NCBI GenBank assembly: GCA_020848855.1
Contig: JADLHH010000425.1
Span: 1-21,201, forward strand
Length of the DNA: 21,201 nt
Origin: Anaerolineae bacterium
GTDB taxonomy: Bacteria; Chloroflexota; Anaerolineae; Aggregatilineales; Phototrophicaceae
Direction: 5' to 3'
Position numbers and translations under genes: made by a program. Each line of letters begins with the position of its first letter. Position 1 is the first letter of the stretch. Below the pieces are notes generated by a model. It was not told the DNA's origin. It was given only the letters and a program-made list of their open reading frames with translations, and did not search any database. Below, one piece after another: positions 1-6,997 of this stretch.

Positions 1-171
1 CTGGTCGAACAATATATCCTGTGGGTCAGCAATATTGTCACCAGAGGTGATTTTGGTAATTCCTTTACGTGGGATCGTCCCGTTACCCGTATTCTGGCTG
101 AGCGGCTGCCGATTACGATTGCCATTGGTCTCATGGCGCAGTTCTTTCAATACGTCGTGGCAGACTCATAA
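1..171 (+). pseudogene. Truncated DppB/OppB-type ABC transporter permease fragment
   Basis: Frame 1 is open from the window edge to TAA at 169-171. It reads like the region just before and into the first conserved transmembrane block of DppB/OppB peptide or nickel permeases: a GDFGNS motif, then PVTRILAERLPITIAIG. The family continues here with several more membrane helices and an EAA loop, about 200 residues, all absent. Resemblance stops near position 139, after IGLMAQ, and the frame ends about 10 codons later in unrelated sequence that contains a small palindrome (GCAGA-N7-TCTGC). The 5' part lies outside the window, so I cannot say how much of the gene survives. It is most simply a gene cut by a rearrangement; an assembly join is the alternative. 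Confidence 0.6.
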
Positions 172-182
172 TCTGCATACCC

Positions 183-220
183 CACACGTCGTCGAAGATC
201 TGAACGCCCACGCCGTCGAA
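183..220 (+). repeat. 38-bp piece of the GH51 gene, inverted copy of 1374-1411
   Basis: These 38 bases match the reverse complement of 1374-1411, inside the arabinofuranosidase gene, with a single mismatch at 214 (C here, T in the gene-sense copy). The mismatch is synonymous (GCC/GCT, Ala). Both copies read the same peptide, HVVEDLNAHAVE, in the frame that continues into the GH32 fragment. The piece sits exactly between the permease fragment and the GH32 fragment. It could come from this GH51 gene or from a close paralogue or ancestor of it. Confidence 0.8.
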
Positions 221-676
221 TTGGTGCTGGAAATTGACACCAATAAGTCGCCGGCAGTCATGCTCGACGTGCTGCGCTCGCCGGATCGTCAGGAATACAC
301 CCGTATCACATTCTACCGGGATCGCGGCTTGAAACCCATCACACCCGATGGTCACATTGCTTCGACCCCGCGCGGTGTAGGGGCTTCCAGCCTCATTAGC
401 ATCGACACGTCGCACTCATCCATCCTGACAGATACGCTCTCACGCGCGCCGGAAACTGCGCCCGTCTATCTTGAGCCGGACGAAAATCTCTCCCTGCGTA
501 TCTTCATTGACCGGAGCATTGTCGAAGTGTTCGTCAATAGCAAGCAGTGTGTTGCGACCCGTGTTTACCCGGCGCGTGGCGATAGCACCCAGGTGGCAAT
601 GGCAATCGGCGCTCAGGGCAGCGCCATTCAGCTTGTTTCGCTGGACGCGTGGGAGATGAAGTCCATCTACTTGTGA
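221..676 (+). pseudogene. C-terminal beta-sandwich fragment of a GH32 glycosidase (beta-fructosidase-like)
   Basis: The frame ending at TGA 674-676 encodes about 150 residues resembling the C-terminal beta-sandwich domain of GH32 enzymes (invertase, levanase, exo-inulinase). The diagnostic stretch is LRIFIDRSIVEVFVN, followed by a TRVYP motif and a final strand ending in a tryptophan-containing DAWEMKSIYL. The N-terminal five-bladed propeller, which carries the catalytic WMNDPNG, RDP and EC motifs, is absent. The frame stays open upstream to about position 35, but that part is a shadow of the permease fragment and the GH51 repeat. No plausible native start exists. It is convergent with the GH51 gene, 52 bp away. 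I read it as a relic of a fructan-degrading gene. Confidence 0.7.
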
Positions 677-728
677 AGTGTAGAAGCGACTCGAACAAGA
701 CCCCCTCGCCCACACCGGGACTGGACAT

Positions 729-2189
729 CTAGTGCGTATCGAGCTGCCACTGAAACCAGGCAACCGACGCGGGTTCGATATCAACACGCCATTGATCTAC
801 GCCAAGCGATCTGACACCTGTCGCTGCATCTTCGACGGCAGCCGTCAGATCGCTTGGTAGATTTCCACGTAACTGACATCCTTTGGAGTAATGATAGCGG
901 TTGTCCGAGTCGATAGTGATGGTAACGGTGGTCGGCTTGGTTTGCGCTCGGTTGACCAATGCGACTTTGAGGCTTCGCGTCGCCGGGTCGATGACGGCTG
1001 CCGTATCGACCGCACTTACTGTAACAGGATAGATGTTGGTGTGAGGGTTACTGACTCCTTGAAACGGCGTCACTTCGTAACTGGCGCTCGACGATGTCAC
1101 CTGAACGGCTGAGCCGGTCATGAACTGCTGATACAGTCGAAAAACCTCGTAAACCGGCGTACGTTCGACCGTTTCCCCCCACACCCGCAGCGGCGCATTT
1201 CCGTTCACCATCGTGACGTAATTCGCAGCCTTCACATGGGCGCTGAAACGGTTGTAGACGTTGAAAACCCCGGCGACGAACAGCGCGTCCTGCATCTGAC
1301 GCGGACTTTGTCGATTCAGGACGCCCGATCGCAGATGCCGCACGTTCCATTCGTCGATGATCAGCGCGATCGGTTCGACAGCGTGGGCGTTCAGATCTTC
1401 GACGACGTGTGTCAGTTCCTGCTCAAAGACACCGGGTAGCGCGACCAACTGCTCGTAGTTACCATCGCGCTCCAGATAGGAATGCCCATACATGTGAATC
1501 GACAGGTAATCGGCGAGGTTCCGCATTCCCGACAGCACGGCTTGGTTCCATGCCCGATCCGTATGTCCAACCGCGACCACCTCGATTGAGGGATCGAGAC
1601 GGCGCATGTATTGAGCGTACTGGTTGAAATCCCGCACGTAGTCTTCCGGTGGTGCGAAACAGGTTTCCCAGTGTCCCCACGCTTCGTTGCCAATACCCCA
1701 GATGGGTACACCCCAGGGTTCAGGACGACCGTTTGCTTTTCTCAGTTCCGAGTAAGTAGTGCCGCCGCGATAATTGCAGTATTCCAGCCAACCCAGCGCC
1801 TCAAGAATGCTGCCTGTGCCCATATTGATGCTGATGTAGGGCTGTGCTTCCAGCGCCTCGCACAAGCCAAGAAACTCGTGCGTGCCAAAGCGATTGGTTT
1901 CCAGACCACCCCAGAAATAATTGGGGCGTATCGGGCGGACAGCTTTTGGACCGATACCGTCCGTCCAGCGATAGACATCGGTGTAGTTGCCGCCCCACCG
2001 GATCATCGGGACGCCCATCTCGCGCAGCGCGTCGATCACGGCAGGGCGCAGTTCGCCACTGTCATCAACCACGCCGCCATAGATCGGGCGATCATCCGGC
2101 GTCAGGTTCTCGACGTACTGCCCGTATATGCGCGGATCGACTTCGCCAATGATGCGTGCAGGCGATATTCTGATTTCGGTCGCAGCCAT
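729..2189 (-). CDS. GH51 alpha-L-arabinofuranosidase
   Basis: This protein of 486 residues is predicted to be a retaining exo-enzyme that releases terminal alpha-L-arabinofuranosyl groups from arabinan or arabinoxylan oligosaccharides. It shows the GH51 layout: an (alpha/beta)8 barrel followed by a C-terminal beta-sandwich. The acid/base glutamate lies in IWGIGNEAWG (about E169) and the nucleophile in IIDEWN (about E280). RIYGQYVENL and IRWGGNY near the N-terminus are also typical. Length fits the family (about 490-510). No signal peptide is visible, so it probably acts in the cytoplasm on imported oligosaccharides. The ATG at 2189 shares its A with the TGA of the preceding oxidoreductase gene, with AGGGA about 9 nt upstream. 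A TTG at 2192 would add one residue. It is the last gene of the sugar operon. Confidence 0.93.
   Translation of the reverse strand: MAATEIRISPARIIGEVDPRIYGQYVENLTPDDRPIYGGVVDDSGELRPAVIDALREMGVPMIRWGGNYTDVYRWTDGIGPKAVRPIRPNYFWGGLETNRFGTHEFLGLCEALEAQPYISINMGTGSILEALGWLEYCNYRGGTTYSELRKANGRPEPWGVPIWGIGNEAWGHWETCFAPPEDYVRDFNQYAQYMRRLDPSIEVVAVGHTDRAWNQAVLSGMRNLADYLSIHMYGHSYLERDGNYEQLVALPGVFEQELTHVVEDLNAHAVEPIALIIDEWNVRHLRSGVLNRQSPRQMQDALFVAGVFNVYNRFSAHVKAANYVTMVNGNAPLRVWGETVERTPVYEVFRLYQQFMTGSAVQVTSSSASYEVTPFQGVSNPHTNIYPVTVSAVDTAAVIDPATRSLKVALVNRAQTKPTTVTITIDSDNRYHYSKGCQLRGNLPSDLTAAVEDAATGVRSLGVDQWRVDIEPASVAWFQWQLDTH
795..862. repeat. Long nested inverted repeat inside the 3' part of the GH51 gene
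   Basis: A perfect 14-bp arm CCAAGCGATCTGAC at 802-815 pairs with its reverse complement at 844-857. The pairing continues outside, after a two-base bulge, with ATCTA (795-799) and TAGAT (858-862). A nested 5-bp stem, GCTGC/GCAGC (823-827 with 838-842), lies in the loop. In the messenger this would form a strong stem-loop about 70 bases before the stop codon region ends. The segment is coding, so the structure is unlikely to be a normal terminator. Confidence 0.8.
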
Positions 2190-3700
2190 CAATTGTTTCC
2201 CTGGTGTCTCGATTTGGCAAACGGGTTGTAATGAGAGGCGCGTTCGCCGGAACTGTCCGCTTTGTCGAGCTTCAGACTCTCGTCTCGCACCTGTTCGGCG
2301 CGGTCGTCGAGCAGATACTGCCCCTGTTCGATCAGCGCGGTGCGGACGGCGGCAACGTCAACCTGTCGCGTGCTTAGTCCCGCGCTCACGGCAAAGGCGG
2401 CGGCAGTACCGACCCCCTGACCGATCCCTATACTTGTTGCCATAACACGCGCCGAGCCGAATGCAGCGTGAGTCGCCGAGATGCAACGTCCGGCAACCAG
2501 CAGGTTATCGAAGCCGAGCGGCGTGCAGGAACGATAGGGGATTTCGTACACCGCCTTGCCCGAACCGGAGAAAATCTGCTGCTGCCCGTCCGGCGGGTGA
2601 ATGTCGATGGCGAATGTTCCACAGGCAATCCCATCCGGGAAGCCGCGCCCTTCCAGCACGTCGTCTTCGGTGAGCATATAGTCGCCGATGATGTGCCGGG
2701 TTTCGCGCACGCCCACCTGCACGCCGGTATCGAGGATATAGGACTCTTCAAAGCCGCCGACCTGTGCGCGCAGAAAACGATGAATCTGCCACGCCTGTTC
2801 GCGGGTCAGGATTTCCGCCCGCGTGAGATCGGCGGCGTTCGTGCCGTCGATCCCCTGCAGCCGCGTGCAGTTCGCAGCAACCTGACCTTTGATCGGAAGC
2901 TGATACAGGAGGATACGCGGCGCGGCGTCGGCGGGGAATTCGCCGCGCGCCATCGCCGCCTTAACCACTTCCTGCATACCAAGCAGGGCAATGGCGTCGT
3001 GACTGTCGATCTCCTCGTCGGTGGGAGAGTCTTTCAGCAGATTCCGATTCTGCTTCATCCACTGGCGCAGCCGCCCGTCGTCCACGCCGCCAATACGGAA
3101 AAACAGCGTCACCGGCTGCATCAGTCCGTCGGTTTCACGCCCTTTGTTGAACGGCGCACCAACCTTGGCGGCGATATCGCCATCCGCCGAGCAGTCGATC
3201 ACCATCTTCGGCTGAATCGCCTGTCGCCCGGATTTGTTCTCGATGATGATGGTCTCGACCTTGCCGTCATGGGCGATAGCGTCGACCACCCACGAATGGA
3301 GCAATAGCTCGACCCCGGCGTCACGCACCATCTGGAACAGCAGGTACTTCATGCCTTCGGGGTCGAACGGCGTCATCGAGGCGTTGTCGAAGGTCAGGTC
3401 GCGCACGTGTCCCGGTGCGCCGGTGAGTTCCACCAGCCGGTCGACGACTTCGCCTGCGATGCCGCGAATGACCTGCCGCCCGTCCACGTCGTGAAAGGTG
3501 AACATCGGGTTCACCATCGCAATCGTCAAATTACCGCCGAGGAAACCGTAGCGCTCGACCAGCAGCACTTTCGCACCGTTACGCGCGGCTGCGACCGCAG
3601 CGCCGATACCGGCGGGTCCAGCGCCAGCCACCAGCACATCGGGCGTGGCGATAATGGGAATTTCACGAGCAGGTTCGAGTAATGTAGTCACGACCTTCAC
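2189..3700 (-). CDS. FAD-dependent oxidoreductase (FAD_oxidored family)
   Basis: This flavoprotein of about 503 residues has an N-terminal Rossmann dinucleotide-binding motif, VLVAGAGPAGIGAAVAAA, near residues 23-39. An acidic residue ending the second strand (VLLVER) and the GFLGGN segment follow, as in the PF12831 family. A mid-protein IDCSADGDIAAKVGAPF and a late CTPLGFDNLLVAGRCIS are also characteristic of that family. The substrate is unknown. It lies between the permeases and a GH51 arabinofuranosidase, so oxidation or reduction of a sugar or glycoside is a reasonable guess only. No membrane segment or signal peptide is evident. Start is uncertain: GTG at 3700 is used, but GTG at 3691 has AAGGTG a few bases upstream and would remove three residues. 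It begins 10 bp after the permease stop. Confidence 0.88.
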   Translation of the reverse strand: MKVVTTLLEPAREIPIIATPDVLVAGAGPAGIGAAVAAARNGAKVLLVERYGFLGGNLTIAMVNPMFTFHDVDGRQVIRGIAGEVVDRLVELTGAPGHVRDLTFDNASMTPFDPEGMKYLLFQMVRDAGVELLLHSWVVDAIAHDGKVETIIIENKSGRQAIQPKMVIDCSADGDIAAKVGAPFNKGRETDGLMQPVTLFFRIGGVDDGRLRQWMKQNRNLLKDSPTDEEIDSHDAIALLGMQEVVKAAMARGEFPADAAPRILLYQLPIKGQVAANCTRLQGIDGTNAADLTRAEILTREQAWQIHRFLRAQVGGFEESYILDTGVQVGVRETRHIIGDYMLTEDDVLEGRGFPDGIACGTFAIDIHPPDGQQQIFSGSGKAVYEIPYRSCTPLGFDNLLVAGRCISATHAAFGSARVMATSIGIGQGVGTAAAFAVSAGLSTRQVDVAAVRTALIEQGQYLLDDRAEQVRDESLKLDKADSSGERASHYNPFAKSRHQGNN

Positions 3701-3710
3701 CTTTTGTCGT

Positions 3711-4589
3711 TTAACGATTCAACCCGGCAAGCGCATCGCTTGCCACGAAATAACGCTGGAACAGCACATAGATGAGAACGACCGGCAGCATACTGACTAC
3801 TGCGACCGCCATCATCAACTGGTATTCGGTCCCGGTCTGACCGGAGAAAAACGCGATCCCGACCTGAAGCGTGTACATGTCCGAGGACGTGGCGATGATC
3901 AGGGGCCACAGGAACGAGTTCCAACTGCTGGTGAACGTGAAGATGGTCAGCACGGCGAGCGCAGGCGTGATCAGCGGCAGGATGATCATGGTGTAGATAT
4001 TCCAGTCGTTGCAGCCGTCAATTCGCGCAGCGTCGATTAGCTCGTCCGGGATCGACTGCAAATACTGACGGATCAGGAAGATGCCGAACACGCTGGTGAT
4101 GCCGGGTATCAGCAGCCCGAAATAGTTGTTGACCAAGCCGAGACTGCGCGCCATCAGGAATGTCGGGATCAGCGTGACCTGCGGCGGCAGCATCAGCATC
4201 ATTAGAACGAGGATGAACAGGATGCGTTTGCCGCGAAACTCGTATTTGGCGAAGGCGAAGCCTGCCGTCGAACTGGTGAACAGCGTGAGCGCCGTCGTGC
4301 CGAGCGTGATAAACACCGTGTTCTGAAAAAAGCGTGTGAAGGGCTGTCGGGTCCAGGCTTCTGCGAAATTGCCCCACTGTGGGACCTGCGGGATCAGCAC
4401 GATGGGCCACTGAAACACTTCGCGCGAAGTTTTCAGAGCGGTGACGAACATCCAGATGAATGGAAACAGCGTGATCAGCGCAAGGATGATCAGCACCGCG
4501 TAGAGCACGAGCCTTCCCAGCCGCGCCAGTAGGAGATACGAACGACTTTCCATTTCCCATTGTTTTGGCAAAGTGCGTATCTCGGACAT
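3711..4589 (-). CDS. Carbohydrate ABC transporter permease, MalG/UgpE type
   Basis: This integral membrane protein of 292 residues is one half of the channel of a CUT1-family sugar importer. About six transmembrane helices are visible, starting around residues 28-50 (LVLYAVLIILALITLFPFIW). The cytoplasmic EAA loop that docks the ATPase is clear near residues 183-205 (DELIDAARIDG ... ILPL). WGNFAEAW and FQNTVFIT in the first periplasmic/extracellular region are typical of the MalG branch. The ATG at 4587-4589 overlaps the upstream permease stop (TGATG), so translation is probably coupled. The substrate is not readable from the sequence; the GH51 gene in the same operon suggests an arabinose-containing oligosaccharide. 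Confidence 0.93.
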   Translation of the reverse strand: MSEIRTLPKQWEMESRSYLLLARLGRLVLYAVLIILALITLFPFIWMFVTALKTSREVFQWPIVLIPQVPQWGNFAEAWTRQPFTRFFQNTVFITLGTTALTLFTSSTAGFAFAKYEFRGKRILFILVLMMLMLPPQVTLIPTFLMARSLGLVNNYFGLLIPGITSVFGIFLIRQYLQSIPDELIDAARIDGCNDWNIYTMIILPLITPALAVLTIFTFTSSWNSFLWPLIIATSSDMYTLQVGIAFFSGQTGTEYQLMMAVAVVSMLPVVLIYVLFQRYFVASDALAGLNR

Positions 4590-5485
4590 CAGTATTTCAC
4601 CTCTTCGCCGAACGCCTTGAACTGAATCAGGGTCAGTATCAGCGTGATGATGAGCAGCACGACCGACACCGCCGAGGCGTAGCCCATCTCGTGAGTTTCA
4701 AATCCGGCGGTGTACACCATCTGCCCCAACGTCATGGTGCTGTAGCCGGGACCGCCGCGCGTCATGACGTAAACCTGATCGAACACTTGCGAGGCATTGA
4801 TGGTCGATGTGACGACCGCCAGCAGGATCGTCGGGCGCAGGAGCGGCAGGGTGATGCGGAAGAACGTCTGCAATCGGGATGCGCCGTCGATTGCCGCTGC
4901 TTCGTGCAGCGTTTCAGGGATACTTTGCAGTCCGGCGAGGAAGATCACGATATTCCAGCCGAAGGTTTTCCAGACGCTCATGATGACGATGGCGGGCATA
5001 GCCCACGCCGTGCTCGTCAGCCAGGGAACCGGCGCAATCCCGAACACATCCAGCACAGCATTCAGCACGCCGGAATAGGTATCGAAGATGATGCGCCAGA
5101 TCACGGCGACCGTCACCAGCGGCGCGATCACCGGCAGATAGAAGATGGCGCGGAAGATGATGCGCCCGCGCAGGCGGCTGTTCAGGACAACCGCCAGAAC
5201 CAGCCCAATGACAACACGCAGCGCCACCGTAGACACCATGTAGACGAGCGTGTTACGCAGTGAAGCGGTGAACAGCGGGTCGGTGCTGAGGCGGATGAAA
5301 TTCCCAAGCCCGATGAATTCCGGGCTGCCGAGCAGCGGATACTTCGTCAGCGAAAAGTACAGCCCCTGAAGGAAAGGGATGAAGCTGAACAGGATCAACG
5401 CGGCAAAACTGGGAAGCAGGAACAGATAGGGTACGCTTCGTTTTCGGAGCTTGTAACGCATGAGCTTTGTCTCGCTTCCCGCCAT
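4589..5485 (-). CDS. Carbohydrate ABC transporter permease, MalF/UgpA type
   Basis: This 298-residue membrane protein is the second channel subunit of the CUT1-type importer. It has a short basic N-terminus (MRYKLRKRS) before the first helix, about six helices in all, and an EAA loop near residues 191-214 (ETLHEAAAIDGA ... ITLP). The block FDQVYVMTRGGPGYST, about 60 residues from the C-terminus, is diagnostic of UgpA-like permeases. The ATG at 5485 is preferred; a TTG at 5488 would add one residue. No strong Shine-Dalgarno sequence is visible in front of it. About 70 bp separate it from the solute-binding protein stop, and its own stop overlaps the next permease start. Confidence 0.92.
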   Translation of the reverse strand: MAGSETKLMRYKLRKRSVPYLFLLPSFAALILFSFIPFLQGLYFSLTKYPLLGSPEFIGLGNFIRLSTDPLFTASLRNTLVYMVSTVALRVVIGLVLAVVLNSRLRGRIIFRAIFYLPVIAPLVTVAVIWRIIFDTYSGVLNAVLDVFGIAPVPWLTSTAWAMPAIVIMSVWKTFGWNIVIFLAGLQSIPETLHEAAAIDGASRLQTFFRITLPLLRPTILLAVVTSTINASQVFDQVYVMTRGGPGYSTMTLGQMVYTAGFETHEMGYASAVSVVLLIITLILTLIQFKAFGEEVKY

Positions 5486-5557
5486 CAAACAATCTGAAGC
5501 GGATGGTACACCGGCAACGTGCTGTCACCAGTGCACCATCCATCACATAAGCGGGAA

Positions 5558-6859
5558 TTAGGAACCTGCCTGCTGCGCGAGGGCGTCGGCAGTCGCTGCG
5601 TCAATGGCTTCGACCGCCTGCTGAGGTGTATGCTCACCTGTCATAACCAGTTGGTATTCAGCGCCAAAGACGCTGTTGATGGCGGCATAGTAAGGCAGAC
5701 CACGATGCAGCGTCAAGGTTGATGACGCCAGATCGTTGGCTTCGGTGTTCATCAGTGCCATGATGTCAGCGTGCTGCTCGTAAACCGGCTCGGCATCAAT
5801 ACGCGGTGGCAGGTAGAAGTAGCGGCTGGCGTAGTCCTGCGTGATATCCTGCGATGTCAGAAAGTTGAGGAACGAGCACGCCAGTTCAGGATTCTCGGTA
5901 TCCTTTGAGACGACGAGATAGTCGCCACCGAGCGCTAGCGAACTGGCGCCAGAGCCAACCGGGAACAGGGTGGCGCTCATGGTGAAGCCATCACCGATAG
6001 CCTCTGTCAGCCCCGCCATATCCCAGTGACCGCCGCTGTAGATCGCCTGGCGTCCCTGAACAAACAACTGCTGAACTTCCTGAGCCGATGCACCAGCGGT
6101 CGGCGGCGGCGCAATCAAGCCCTCTTCGGTCAGCCCACGCAGATATTCGAAAGTCGCAATCGCTTCGGGCGAATTGAACGCCGGAGCATCCAGAGCATCA
6201 TTCAGCAAAGACGCGCCATTGCCGTAGAACCAGGGCAGCCACCAGAAATCCCGCCCACCGTTCGCCAGCACGCTGACGAGACCGGGGTTATCCGTCTTAA
6301 GCTGGCGCATGATGTCAGCGAATTCTTCCTGCGTCCAGGCATCTTCAATGGTCTGCGGGATTTCGATGCCGGAAGCGTCGAACATGTTCTTGTTGACCAG
6401 CATTGTCAGGACGGTGGTCGTGAACGGTAGAGCGATCAACTGGTCGTTGTATGTCGAGAAGTCGATCTGCGCGGTGCGGAACAGCGGCAATTCATCTTCG
6501 GGCACGCACGTGCTCAGGTCCATGAGCGACCCGGTGGCTGCATAGTTCTGCACCTGACCGGAGACAAGGAAGAATATGTCCGGCGCGTCTCCCGTCGAAA
6601 TCTGAACGGGCAGGCGCTCGAAGTACGTCGAAAACGGCAGAATTTCCAGGTTGACGGTGGTGCCGGGGTGCGCCTGCTGGAACTGATCGATGTATTCGCG
6701 CATGGTGTCGGCAAAGCGATCTTCGTACCAGTAGAAGGTCAGCTCCCCCTGCACGTCCGACTGACCGACGGCGACGCTCACCGATAAACTGGCAAGCATA
6801 CATAGGAAGACAACTACTCCGATCCATTTGCGATGCGAACTGAAGGTGTTGAAGGTCAT
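5558..6859 (-). CDS. Extracellular sugar-binding protein of ABC importer (SBP family 1)
   Basis: This 433-residue protein delivers sugars to the two permeases encoded just downstream. The N-terminus has a classical signal peptide: basic SSHRKW, then a hydrophobic stretch to about residue 32. There is no convincing lipobox; the cysteine at residue 20 is preceded by VFL, which does not fit. The mature part starts ELTFYWYEDRFADTMREYIDQF and has the family-1 pattern of alternating lobes, including APDIFFLVSGQVQNYAATGSL and a tryptophan-rich DFWWLPWFYGNG segment likely to line the binding cleft. The ATG at 6859 has GGAG about 9 nt upstream. It is the first gene of the operon, which fits the higher expression usually needed for binding proteins. 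Confidence 0.93.
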   Translation of the reverse strand: MTFNTFSSHRKWIGVVVFLCMLASLSVSVAVGQSDVQGELTFYWYEDRFADTMREYIDQFQQAHPGTTVNLEILPFSTYFERLPVQISTGDAPDIFFLVSGQVQNYAATGSLMDLSTCVPEDELPLFRTAQIDFSTYNDQLIALPFTTTVLTMLVNKNMFDASGIEIPQTIEDAWTQEEFADIMRQLKTDNPGLVSVLANGGRDFWWLPWFYGNGASLLNDALDAPAFNSPEAIATFEYLRGLTEEGLIAPPPTAGASAQEVQQLFVQGRQAIYSGGHWDMAGLTEAIGDGFTMSATLFPVGSGASSLALGGDYLVVSKDTENPELACSFLNFLTSQDITQDYASRYFYLPPRIDAEPVYEQHADIMALMNTEANDLASSTLTLHRGLPYYAAINSVFGAEYQLVMTGEHTPQQAVEAIDAATADALAQQAGS

Positions 6860-6916
6860 GTCTATTCTCCAAACTAAATGGTGCCAATGTTCTTTATCGC
6901 ATTTCCACTATATCGA

Positions 6917-6931
6917 ATTGAACATGTCAAT
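6917..6931. promoter_or_regulatory. Possible operator in front of the sugar operon
   Basis: The 137-bp gap between the histidine kinase stop and the binding-protein start contains the 15-bp inverted repeat ATTGAACATGTCAAT (5-bp arms, 5-bp spacer). On the minus strand it includes TTGACA, a perfect -35 hexamer. The best -10-like hexamer, TATAGT, lies only 12 bp further on, which is too short for a standard promoter. I therefore call the site a candidate operator or promoter element, not a defined promoter. No terminator-like hairpin with a U-tract was found behind the kinase gene, so read-through from it is possible. Confidence 0.3.
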
Positions 6932-6997
6932 GATCTGCCATCTTCATGACAACTTTGTGGGCAGGCGAATTTTGCAGGAAGCGTTCAGGTAAGGTGT

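Noticed and set aside
35..220. Reading the frame that starts at 35 as one gene through the GH32 fragment
   Set aside because: The first part is an out-of-frame shadow of a permease fragment whose true frame is frame 1, so the combined product would be an accidental chimera.
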